Source: RUG100 sp050953425 (GTDB lineage Bacteria; Bacillota; Clostridia; Peptostreptococcales; Anaerovoracaceae). Taken from it: a DNA stretch of 64,000 bases. The stretch spans positions 1-64,000 of the forward strand of contig JBMNMQ010000002.1 of assembly GCA_050953425.1 (NCBI GenBank). Reading direction: 5' to 3'. The notes below the pieces were generated by a model. The model saw nothing but the letters and a program-made list of their open reading frames with translations, was not told the DNA's origin and did no database searches. Shown one piece after another: positions 53,368-61,392 of this stretch. A program made the position numbers and the translations under genes. Positions within the stretch are counted from its first letter, which is position 1. Each line of letters begins with the position of its first letter.

Positions 53368-54300
53368 ATGGCATACAGTTTGAAGAAGGAATTGTCCAAG
53401 AAGGAGCGCTTTGTCGGCGGCCACCGGCTCTGCGCCGGCTGCGGCGCCGGCATTGCCGTGCGCGGCGTGCTGCGGGCGCTCGAGGAGGGCGACCGGGCGG
53501 TGATCACCAACGCCACCAGCTGCCTCGAGGTTTCCTCGTACATCTACCCGTATACCGCCTACACCGACAGCTATATCCATACCGCCTTCGCCAACGCCGC
53601 GGCCACCTGCAGCGGCGTGGAGACCGCCTACCGGGCGCTGAAAAAGAGAGGCAGGGTGACCGATAACTTCAAGTTCATCACCTTCGGCGGCGACGGCGGC
53701 ACCTACGACATCGGCCTGCAGTCGCTCTCGGGCGTGATGGAGCGCGGCCACGACATGGTCTACGTCTGCTACGACAATGAGGCGTACATGAACACCGGCA
53801 TCCAGCGCTCTTCGGCGACGCCGCGCTTTGCCGACGCGACGACAACGCCGGTGGGGACGGCTTCGTACGGCAAAATCCAGAACAAGAAGGACCTGACCGA
53901 GATCGTCGCCGCCCACAACATTCCCTATGCGGCGCAGACGACCTTCCTCGGCGACTTCCGCGACCTGCACGAGAAGGCGCACAAGGCGATCTACACAGAG
54001 GGGCCGTGCTTTCTCAACGTGCTTTCGCCGTGTCCGCGCGGCTGGCGCTACAAGACCGAGGAACTGGCGGAGATCTGCCGCCTCGCCGTCGACACCTGCG
54101 CCTGGCCGCTGTATGAGATCGTCGACGGCCGGTGGCACCTGACCTACGAGCCGAAGAAAAAGCTGCCGATCACCGAGTTCCTGAAAAAACAGGGACGCTT
54201 TGCCCACATGTTCGCGGAAGGGCATGAGTGGATGATCGACGAGGCGCAGGACTACGTCGATCAGCAGTGGGAGAAGCTGCTGCGCCGCTGCGGACGCTGA
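53368..54300 (+). CDS. 2-oxoacid:ferredoxin oxidoreductase, beta subunit
   Basis: 310 residues. Thiamine diphosphate-binding subunit: GHRLCAGCGAG near the N-terminus, FGGDGGTYDIGLQSLSGVMERGHDMVYVCYDNEAYMNTGIQ (GDG...N motif) and a C-terminal CPRGW block. Completes the four-subunit enzyme. The gene ends only 16 bp from the convergent deoD gene and no terminator is visible between them. Confidence 0.93.
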   Translation: MAYSLKKELSKKERFVGGHRLCAGCGAGIAVRGVLRALEEGDRAVITNATSCLEVSSYIYPYTAYTDSYIHTAFANAAATCSGVETAYRALKKRGRVTDNFKFITFGGDGGTYDIGLQSLSGVMERGHDMVYVCYDNEAYMNTGIQRSSATPRFADATTTPVGTASYGKIQNKKDLTEIVAAHNIPYAAQTTFLGDFRDLHEKAHKAIYTEGPCFLNVLSPCPRGWRYKTEELAEICRLAVDTCAWPLYEIVDGRWHLTYEPKKKLPITEFLKKQGRFAHMFAEGHEWMIDEAQDYVDQQWEKLLRRCGR

Positions 54301-54316
54301 GGTGCGGCCGCTCCCG

Positions 54317-55024
54317 TCAGGAGACGGCGACCTTCAGTGCCAGCTCCAGCATGGCGTCATTGGCATGCTGCCGCTGCTCGATGGTCGCGGTTTCGCCGGT
54401 GACGAAGTGATCGGTGACGGTCATCATTGCCAGCGCGTTGACGTTGTGGTAGGCGGCGTTGAGATAGAGTGCGGCCGCTTCCATTTCGACGGCGAGAACG
54501 TTCATATTGGCCCATTTCTTCCACCAGCCGTCGACCGTTTCGTAGAAGACGTCGCAGGAGACGACGTTGCCGGCGGTCAGCGGCACCTGTTCGGCGCGGC
54601 TGATCTCATAGGCTTTGGTGAGCAGTTCCCAGCTGGCCGCGGCCGCGTAGCCCTCCGGCACGTCGAAGGCGTGGCGGTAGTTGGAGTCGGTGCTGGCGGC
54701 GATGGCGCAGACGATGTCGCCCATCTTCAGCTCCTCGCGGAAGCTGCCGGCCGTGCCGATGCGGATCAGGTTCTGACAGCCGTAGGCGGTGATCAGTTCC
54801 CAGGAATAGATGCCCATCGACGGCATGCCCATGCCGGTTCCCTGTACCGAGACCGGCACGCCGCGGTAGCGGCCGGTATAGCCGTACATGTTGCGGACGT
54901 CGGAATAGCAGACCGGCTCTTCGAGATAGTTCTCGGCGATGTAGCGGGCCCGCAGAGGGTCGCCGGGAAGCAGGACGCTTTCGGCGATGTCGCCGCGGCT
55001 GGCGGCATTGATATGAGTGCTCAT
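54317..55024 (-). CDS. deoD: Purine-nucleoside phosphorylase, DeoD type
   Basis: 235 residues from the ATG at 55022-55024, preceded on the minus strand by AAAAGGAGG. Cleaves purine (deoxy)nucleosides with phosphate. Motifs: LLPGDPLRARYIAENYL, VQGTGMGMPSMGIYSWELI (phosphate and base binding), and LAVEMEAAALYLNAA (ribose binding Glu). Length matches the hexameric DeoD family. Complements deoB and pdp elsewhere in the window. Confidence 0.95.
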   Translation of the reverse strand: MSTHINAASRGDIAESVLLPGDPLRARYIAENYLEEPVCYSDVRNMYGYTGRYRGVPVSVQGTGMGMPSMGIYSWELITAYGCQNLIRIGTAGSFREELKMGDIVCAIAASTDSNYRHAFDVPEGYAAAASWELLTKAYEISRAEQVPLTAGNVVSCDVFYETVDGWWKKWANMNVLAVEMEAAALYLNAAYHNVNALAMMTVTDHFVTGETATIEQRQHANDAMLELALKVAVS

Positions 55025-55153
55025 GGCAAATCCTCCTTTTGAGTTATCGTGTTCTGCCCGTTCGGACAGTCCGTGAGTCTGCTGGCGGTTATGCGCTGTT
55101 ACTGCTTTGATCATCGTTCGCGGGCGGGTCTGCCGCGCCGCAAAATTGGGTAT

Positions 55154-55162
55154 ATTATAGCA
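55154..55162 (-). promoter_or_regulatory. Extended -10 promoter of deoD
   Basis: On the minus strand TGCTATAAT (extended -10), with no good -35. Leader of about 120 nt to the deoD start. Confidence 0.55.
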
Positions 55163-55200
55163 TAAAAGTTGTAGATTTGGTGGAGATTTTCCGCCCCTGC

Positions 55201-55228
55201 TTGCATTGACACGGCTCGATGTTACAAT
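55201..55228 (+). promoter_or_regulatory. Promoter of the GHL10-type gene
   Basis: TTGCAT, 16-bp spacer, TACAAT, about 40 bp before the ATG. Confidence 0.6.
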
Positions 55229-55266
55229 GCATTCAAACGTTGATTCGGCTGATACAGGGGGAGAAT

Positions 55267-56430
55267 ATGATGAACCAGACATCTTTTCCGCGCGGCAGCG
55301 CCCAGAGAAAATTTATTTCCTGGCTGCTGACGGCGGTGCTCGTCTTCACTGCGGCGTTCGGCTGCATGGCGCTGACAACCGGTCAGGCCGGGGCCGCGAC
55401 CAGGAAAACGGAAGTACGCGGCATATGGTTTTCCTTCTGCGATTTCAAGACGCTCGGACTCTATAACAAGAGCGAGAAAACTTTTACCAGAAATCTCGAC
55501 AAAGCTCTGAACAGAGCGAAGTACCAGGGCTGCAACACGATTTACTGGCACGCCCGGGCGTTCGATGACGCGACCTGGAAATCCAGGACCTTCAAGGCCA
55601 GCGCTTATCTGACCTCGAAAGCTTCGACAAAGAAAACAGCCAGCAGGGTCTATAGCTACGACCCGCTGAAGATCGTCGTGCGCGAAGGCCATGAGCGCGG
55701 TCTCAAAGTCCACGCCTGGCTCAACCCCTACCGCATAACATACAGCCGCTTCCTCAATCCGAAATCAAAGCGCAGCACCAGCCGCATCAACCGTGCGGTC
55801 AACGAGCTCAAGGCTTACAGCCTCGACGGCATTCACTTTGATGATTACTTTTATCACTCGACGCGGTACTATCGCACGCCGGCAAAGGGGCAGACGTACA
55901 GGATCAGCGTGCGCGGCAGCGATACCGCCGGCACGCCTTCGGCCAGGGTCAGGCGGGCCTGTGTCAACCGCATGGTGCGCACCACATACAAGAATGTTCA
56001 TAAGAAGAAGGGATGGGTCTTCGGCATCAGTCCGCAGGGCAATTACGAAAACTGCATGTCCGGCGGCTGCGACGTCAAAACCTGGCTGCAGTCGAAGAAA
56101 GCGAAGTATGTCGATTACCTGGTACCGCAGATCTACTGGACCGACAACTGGGGCAGCAGCGGCAGGACGAAGATGTTCACCACGCGCCTCAATCTCTTCA
56201 AAAAGCTCAACAAGCGCAATGTCGATATGTATATCGGTCTGGCGCTCTACCGCACCGGCAAAAAGGCCGGCGACGACCGCGGCTGGGGCTGGCGCAGCAC
56301 GAATCTGCGCACCCAGGTGAAGAAGATGCGCGCTGCCAAACTGGAAGGGTATGTACTCTTTACCAGCGCCGATCTCTATCGCAGCGGAGCGCAGAAAGAG
56401 CTGAAGAACCTGCGCCGATACGTCAAATAG
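55267..56430 (+). CDS. Secreted GHL10 (DUF187)-type glycoside hydrolase-like protein
   Basis: 387 residues. A signal peptide (about 12-45, AFGCMALTTGQAGA) is followed by a TIM-barrel family with EVRGIWFSFCDFKTLGL, GCNTIYWHARAFDDATW, GLKVHAWLNPYRITYSR and YSLDGIHFDDYFYHS, matching the GHL10/YngK-like family of predicted cell-wall glycosidases. Start at the first of two adjacent ATGs (55267, 55270) after CAGGGGGAG. Substrate unknown. Ends before a bidirectional terminator shared with rpsT. Confidence 0.88.
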   Translation: MMNQTSFPRGSAQRKFISWLLTAVLVFTAAFGCMALTTGQAGAATRKTEVRGIWFSFCDFKTLGLYNKSEKTFTRNLDKALNRAKYQGCNTIYWHARAFDDATWKSRTFKASAYLTSKASTKKTASRVYSYDPLKIVVREGHERGLKVHAWLNPYRITYSRFLNPKSKRSTSRINRAVNELKAYSLDGIHFDDYFYHSTRYYRTPAKGQTYRISVRGSDTAGTPSARVRRACVNRMVRTTYKNVHKKKGWVFGISPQGNYENCMSGGCDVKTWLQSKKAKYVDYLVPQIYWTDNWGSSGRTKMFTTRLNLFKKLNKRNVDMYIGLALYRTGKKAGDDRGWGWRSTNLRTQVKKMRAAKLEGYVLFTSADLYRSGAQKELKNLRRYVK

Positions 56431-56540
56431 GCGAACGGGTGCGGGCGACGGAGCAATAAACCGCACGCTGCCGGGCCGGCCGGGAACCGGAAAGCGGGAA
56501 GAACCGCCCGCAACGCACCGAACCGCAGCGGACAAAAACA

Positions 56541-56583
56541 GCAAAGAAAAAAAGCCGGGAGACACATCCGGCTTTTTCTTTGC
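56541..56583. terminator. Bidirectional terminator between GHL10-type gene and rpsT
   Basis: Stem GCAAAG-A7-GCCGG / CCGGC-T5-CTTTGC with a 9-nt loop and a two-base asymmetry in the A/T tracts, so it can stop transcription from either side. Confidence 0.82.
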
Positions 56584-56650
56584 TCATTACCCCGAATTGC
56601 TTCGGGTCGCATGTGTATTTAACTTATACACAGGTGGGGACGGGTGAGAC

Positions 56651-56923
56651 TTAAGCCTGCTGCGAGGCTTCGTTGAATCTTCTGGTCAGACGGGCGACTT
56701 TGCGGCTGGCCGCGTTCTTGTGGATCGTACCCTTGGCAGCAGCCTGCATCAGTCTTTTTTCCGCCAGCGTCAGCTGTTCGCGTGCGGTCTCGAGATCGCC
56801 TTCTGCGAGAGCAGCATCATAGCTCTTGAGGATGTCCTTGAGATGGTCTTTGACGCGCCGGTTTCTCGCGGTCTTCCTCTCGGTGACACGGATTCTTTTC
56901 TTTGCGGATTTGATATTTGCCAT
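56651..56923 (-). CDS. rpsT: 30S ribosomal protein S20
   Basis: 90 residues. ANIKSAKKRIRVTERKTARNRRVKDHLKDILKSY and GTIHKNAASRKVARLTRRFN are the S20 pattern of small basic helical proteins. Binds 16S rRNA in the 30S subunit. Transcribed divergently from lepA; its promoter overlaps the lepA promoter. Confidence 0.97.
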   Translation of the reverse strand: MANIKSAKKRIRVTERKTARNRRVKDHLKDILKSYDAALAEGDLETAREQLTLAEKRLMQAAAKGTIHKNAASRKVARLTRRFNEASQQA

Positions 56924-56974
56924 GTTCTAATTCACCCCACTTTTGATAAAATACAGCAAAAACTCGCAAACATT

Positions 56975-57003
56975 AGTATAGAGGATTTGCCCGTTGAATT
57001 CAA
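56975..57003 (-). promoter_or_regulatory. Promoter of rpsT
   Basis: On the minus strand TTGAAT, 17-bp spacer, TATACT. Its -35 lies in the palindrome TTGAATTCAA (56994-57003), which also supplies the lepA -35. Confidence 0.75.
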
Positions 57004-57022
57004 GAGGGAAATCAAGTAAAAT
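56994..57022 (+). promoter_or_regulatory. Promoter of lepA
   Basis: TTGAAT, 17-bp spacer, TAAAAT. Shares the palindrome TTGAATTCAA with the divergent rpsT promoter, so both cannot be bound by polymerase at once. Confidence 0.75.
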
Positions 57023-57052
57023 GAAGGCGATAACCAGCAGGAGAAGGAGACC

Positions 57053-58864
57053 ATGAGCAGCACGCAGCAGTACATCCGCAATTTCAGCATCATCGCCCAC
57101 ATCGACCATGGCAAGTCGACGCTGGCCGACCGCATCCTCGAGCGTACCGGCATCGTCGCCAAGCGCGACATGAAGGAACAGTACCTCGACAATATGGAAC
57201 TGGAGCGAGAACGCGGCATCACCATCAAGCTGCAGACGACGCGGCTGTCCTATCGGGCTGCCGACGGTCATGAATACATCCTCAACCTGATCGACACGCC
57301 GGGACACGTCGATTTCAATTACGAAGTGTCGCGGTCGCTGGCGGCCTGCGAGGGCGCCGTGCTGGTCGTCGATGCGACCCAGGGCGTGGAAGCGCAGACC
57401 CTCGCCAACGTCTATCTGGCGCTCGATGAGGATCTCGAGATTCTGCCGGTGCTCAACAAGATCGATCTGCCGAGCGCCCGTCCCGATGAGGTGCGGGCCG
57501 AGATCGAAGATGTCATCGGTCTCGACGCTTCCGGGGCGCCGCTGGTGTCGGCCAAGACCGGGCAGGGGATCGACGAACTGCTCGAGGACATCGTCCGCGT
57601 CATTCCGCCGCCGCAGGGCGACGCTGCCGCGCCGCTGAAGGCGCTGATCTTTGATTCCGTCTACGACAATTACCGCGGCGTGGTGATCTATACGCGGATC
57701 TTTGCAGGGCGCGTGCGCACCGGTGACCGCATCCTTTTGATGAACACCGGCACCACTTATGAAGTCACCGAGGTCGGCACGCTGTCGCCGGGACCGGTTC
57801 CCTGCGACGAGCTGTCCGCCGGCGAGGTCGGCTTCCTCTGCGCCAGCATCAAGCAGGTTCGCGACGCCCGCGTCGGCGACACCATCACTCTGGCCGACCG
57901 GCCCACCGAAGAGCCGCTGCCGGGCTACAAGCAGGCGCAGCCGATGGTGTACTGCGGCATCTATCCGGCCGAAGGCGAGCACTACGAAAACGTCAAGGAT
58001 GCGCTGGAAAAACTGCAGGTCAACGACGCTGCCTTCCTCTTCGAGCCGGAGACGTCGACGGCGCTGGGCTTCGGCTTTCGCTGCGGCTTCCTCGGTCTGC
58101 TGCACATGGAGATCATCGTCGAACGCCTCGAGCGCGAGTTCGACCTGGCGGTGATCACTACCTCGCCGAGCGTCATCTACCGCGTCATCAAGCGCGACGG
58201 CTCGGTGCTGATGGTGCAGAACCCGACCAACCTGCCCGATCCGCTCGAGATCGATCACATCGAGGAACCGATCGTCAAGGCCGACATCATGATTCCCAAG
58301 GACTACGTCGGCAGCATCATGGAGATCTGTCAGGAACGGCGCGGCAAGATGCTGAACATGGAATATATTAATGTAAACCGCGTTCAGCTGCACTATGAAA
58401 TGCCGCTCAACGAGGTGATCTACGACTTCTTTGATGCGCTGAAGTCAAAGACGCGCGGCTACGGTTCGCTCGACTACGAGTTCGACCGCTACGAGCCGGC
58501 CAAACTGGTCAAGCTCGACATCCTCCTCAACAAGGAGCTGGTCGACGCTTTCTCGATGATCGTCCACGAATCCGAAGCCTACCAGCGGGCGCGCTTTGTC
58601 TGCAAAAAGCTCAAGGAAGTTATTCCGATGCACCAGTTTGAGGTGCCGATCCAGGCCTGCATCGGCCAGAAGATCATCGCCCGCGAAACCGTGCGGGCCT
58701 ATCGCAAGGACGTCATCGCCAAGTGCTACGGCGGCGACATTTCGCGCAAGAAGAAACTGCTGGAAAAGCAGAAGGAAGGAAAGAAGAGAATGCGTCAGTT
58801 CGGCACCGTCGAGGTGCCGCAGGAGGCGTTTACCGCCGTCCTCAAATTCGACGACAACAAGTAA
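57053..58864 (+). CDS. lepA: Elongation factor 4 (LepA)
   Basis: 603 residues, ribosomal translocase GTPase. G1 AHIDHGKST (15-23), G2/switch RGITIKLQTTRL, G3 IDTPGHVDF, G4 NKID and the LepA-specific C-terminal domain with YGSLDYEFDRY and IPMHQFEVPIQACIGQKIIARET. AGGAGAAGGAGACC precedes the ATG. Start and length match the family. Confidence 0.97.
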   Translation: MSSTQQYIRNFSIIAHIDHGKSTLADRILERTGIVAKRDMKEQYLDNMELERERGITIKLQTTRLSYRAADGHEYILNLIDTPGHVDFNYEVSRSLAACEGAVLVVDATQGVEAQTLANVYLALDEDLEILPVLNKIDLPSARPDEVRAEIEDVIGLDASGAPLVSAKTGQGIDELLEDIVRVIPPPQGDAAAPLKALIFDSVYDNYRGVVIYTRIFAGRVRTGDRILLMNTGTTYEVTEVGTLSPGPVPCDELSAGEVGFLCASIKQVRDARVGDTITLADRPTEEPLPGYKQAQPMVYCGIYPAEGEHYENVKDALEKLQVNDAAFLFEPETSTALGFGFRCGFLGLLHMEIIVERLEREFDLAVITTSPSVIYRVIKRDGSVLMVQNPTNLPDPLEIDHIEEPIVKADIMIPKDYVGSIMEICQERRGKMLNMEYINVNRVQLHYEMPLNEVIYDFFDALKSKTRGYGSLDYEFDRYEPAKLVKLDILLNKELVDAFSMIVHESEAYQRARFVCKKLKEVIPMHQFEVPIQACIGQKIIARETVRAYRKDVIAKCYGGDISRKKKLLEKQKEGKKRMRQFGTVEVPQEAFTAVLKFDDNK

Positions 58865-58953
58865 CGACATATAGCAGCAGCCGTGCACTGCCGCGTTCCG
58901 ACCTGTTCGGACACGCCATCTGTACGACGGCAGAGAGAACCCGGGTGGAGGCC

Positions 58954-60171
58954 ATGAAGAACACAGCAGAAAGAGAAAACACACGGAAAGAAGCAGGAAC
59001 AGCCGGAACAGGAGCGGAGAAGGGAGCACTGGGGATCTATATCCACGTTCCTTTCTGCGAGCGGAAGTGCCGCTACTGCGGCTTTGCCTCGCTGCCCAGG
59101 CCGCGCTGGCGATGTCGCGAGGATTACGCCGCGCTGCTCGGTGCCGAGCTGCGGCTCTGGCGGCAGCTGCTCAGACGCCGCCGCGTTGACACCGTATTTT
59201 TCGGCGGCGGTACGCCGTCGCTGCTGCGACCGGCCGAGCTGTACCGGATTCTCGAGGCTCTGGCGGCTTCTTTTACGCTCACTCCGCGAACGGAGATCAC
59301 CGTGGAAACGAACCCCAATTCGCTCAGTGACGACTTTCTGCGCGCCTGTGCCGAGCTCGGCGTAGGACGGATCAGCATCGGCGTGCAGTCGTTCAACGAC
59401 CGTACGCTGCATCGTCTCGGGCGCCTGCACGACAGCGCCGCTGCACTGCGGCAGATCGACCGGGTCCGCACGCTGTGCAGCTGCGACGTCAATCTCGATC
59501 TGATCTTTGCGACGCCGGAGCAGACACCGCAGCAATGGCGCGATGACCTGCATACGGCACTGCGCCTGCGCCCCGAGCACCTTTCTTTTTACAGCCTGCA
59601 GCTGGAGGAGGGGACGCCGTTTTACGAGCAGTACCGCCGCGGCAGGATCGACCTGCCCGACAACGACAGTGAGCGGTCAATGTACCACGAAGCCGCGGCG
59701 CTGCTGACCGCCGCCGGCTACGAGCACTACGAGATCTCCAATGCGGCGCTGCCGGGGCATCGCTGCCGCCACAATGAGAAGTACTGGCACCTGCAGGAAT
59801 ACCTCGGCCTCGGCCCGGGAGCCAGCAGTTACCTCGGCGGCGAGCGCTGGCGCAATCGCGACGACATCACCATCTGGAGCGAGGAGATCCGCCGCGGCCG
59901 GCGCCCGATCGAACCGCGTTCCTGGGAGATCGAGGATGTCCGCGACTCGATGGGGGTCTTCTGCTTCACTGCGCTGCGGACCCGTGAAGGCATCGACCGG
60001 CGTCGTTTTGCCCGCCGCTTTGGCAGCAGGCTGGAGACGGTCTATGCGGAGCAGATGGACATTCTGCACGAATACCGCCGGCGCGGCTGGCTGCGGATTA
60101 CGCCGCGGCGCCTGGTTCTGACCGCCTCCGGCGTCGACCACGCCAACGAAATTTCCTGCGAATTCATCTGA
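58954..60171 (+). CDS. hemW: Radical SAM heme chaperone HemW / coproporphyrinogen-oxidase-like
   Basis: 405 residues from the ATG at 58954 (GGGTGGAGG upstream). Radical SAM [4Fe-4S] motif CERKCRYCGF (Cys35, Cys39, Cys42), VFFGGGTPSLL, ETNPNSL, RISIGVQSFNDRTLHRLGRLHD and the C-terminal HemN-type region. HemW lacks an extra conserved Cys of HemN and is a heme chaperone; the protein is closer to HemW in length. The first ~27 residues are Lys/Glu/Ala-rich and variable. Confidence 0.88.
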   Translation: MKNTAERENTRKEAGTAGTGAEKGALGIYIHVPFCERKCRYCGFASLPRPRWRCREDYAALLGAELRLWRQLLRRRRVDTVFFGGGTPSLLRPAELYRILEALAASFTLTPRTEITVETNPNSLSDDFLRACAELGVGRISIGVQSFNDRTLHRLGRLHDSAAALRQIDRVRTLCSCDVNLDLIFATPEQTPQQWRDDLHTALRLRPEHLSFYSLQLEEGTPFYEQYRRGRIDLPDNDSERSMYHEAAALLTAAGYEHYEISNAALPGHRCRHNEKYWHLQEYLGLGPGASSYLGGERWRNRDDITIWSEEIRRGRRPIEPRSWEIEDVRDSMGVFCFTALRTREGIDRRRFARRFGSRLETVYAEQMDILHEYRRRGWLRITPRRLVLTASGVDHANEISCEFI

Positions 60172-60274
60172 CGGCCGGCAGCAGCGGCCGACACCGATAA
60201 CGACTGTCCGAAACCGACACACCGCGCGGCGCTGCGGCGCCGCGTCCCGATACATTCATGCAGAGGAGGAACCG

Positions 60275-61111
60275 ATGCACATCAACCATGTTTATGCCGC
60301 TTATTTCACCGGCACGGAAACCACGAAGAAAATTGTCACCACCATCGCCTGGTCGATCGATCCCAACTACATCGACAACGATTTTTCGCTGCCGTCGGCC
60401 CGGCAGAAACCGCTGACCTATGAGGCCGGCGATCTCGTCATCTTCGGCACGCCGGTCATTGCCGGGCGGGTGCCGAACCTGCTGCTCAAGTATCTGGCAA
60501 AGATCGAGGGCGGCGGCGCGCTCGCCGTGCCGATCGTGCTCTTCGGCAACCGCAGCTATGATGACGCGCTGATCGAACTGCGCGACATCCTCGAAAAGGG
60601 CGGTCTGCATACGATCGCCGCCGGTGCTTTCGTCGGCGAACACTCGTTTTCCAAGGTGCTGGCCGCCGGACGTCCCGACAACGATGATCTGCAGCGGGCG
60701 GAGGAATTCGCCGCCAGCATCAGGACCAAGGTGGAGGGAATCGGTGATCCGGCGCATCCGGAACTCGCCGACGCGCTGCGGCATCCGATCGAAGTCGACG
60801 GCACACCGTACCCGTACCGCCCGTACTATACGCCGCGCGATCGCAACGGCAAGGGTATCGACATCCGCAAAGTCAAGCCCAAGGTCAACGACAACTGCGA
60901 CGACTGCAAGCTCTGCGCCGATATCTGTCCGCTCGGATCCATCAGCCGCGACAACGTCCGCGAAATCACCGGCATCTGCATGCACTGCAACGCCTGCATC
61001 AAGCGATGTCCCAAAGAGGCCAGGTACTACGACGATCCCGGCTACCTCTATCACGAGCACGAACTCGAAGCGATGTACCAGCGGCGCGCCGACATTTCGC
61101 TGTTTATTTGA
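60275..61111 (+). CDS. EFR1-type flavodoxin-ferredoxin protein
   Basis: 278 residues: a flavodoxin-like N-terminal domain (FTGTETTKKIV as the FMN phosphate loop, GTPVIAGRVPNLLLKYL) and a C-terminal pair of [4Fe-4S] motifs (CDDCKLCADICPLG and CMHCNACIKRCP). This domain pair is that of the EFR1 family, common in anaerobic Bacillota. Presumed electron-transfer protein; partner unknown. AGGAGG precedes the ATG. Confidence 0.88.
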   Translation: MHINHVYAAYFTGTETTKKIVTTIAWSIDPNYIDNDFSLPSARQKPLTYEAGDLVIFGTPVIAGRVPNLLLKYLAKIEGGGALAVPIVLFGNRSYDDALIELRDILEKGGLHTIAAGAFVGEHSFSKVLAAGRPDNDDLQRAEEFAASIRTKVEGIGDPAHPELADALRHPIEVDGTPYPYRPYYTPRDRNGKGIDIRKVKPKVNDNCDDCKLCADICPLGSISRDNVREITGICMHCNACIKRCPKEARYYDDPGYLYHEHELEAMYQRRADISLFI

Positions 61112-61206
61112 ATTTGAAAGCGCAGGATGTCCGCGCCCGCGCGGGCAGCGTCCCGACCGGGTTCCGTCACGGCCGGCAGCGCGAGCATGAACGGCAAACT
61201 GCGGCC

Positions 61207-61243
61207 GCAGAAAAAACAGGGTTCAGGCCCTGTTTTTTTCTGC
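61207..61243. terminator. Terminator after the EFR1-type gene, usable on both strands
   Basis: Stem AAAAAACAGGG / CCCTGTTTTTT with a 6-nt loop (TTCAGG), flanked by GCAG and CTGC. Sits between the EFR1-type gene (+) and the convergent nhaC-like gene (-). 61244-61392 holds nothing else recognisable. Confidence 0.88.
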
Positions 61244-61392
61244 TTTTCATTCACTTTTGCAGGCGGCTGCTGTCCGCCCGCCTCCGGGGTCAGGGAAGCC
61301 TGCCGGCCCGGTACCGGGCGGCGGCCTGCACCGGCATCGCTGCCGCCCGCACTGCCGGAAAACCGGCACCGCGGGCCCTGCTCAGCGCAGGC

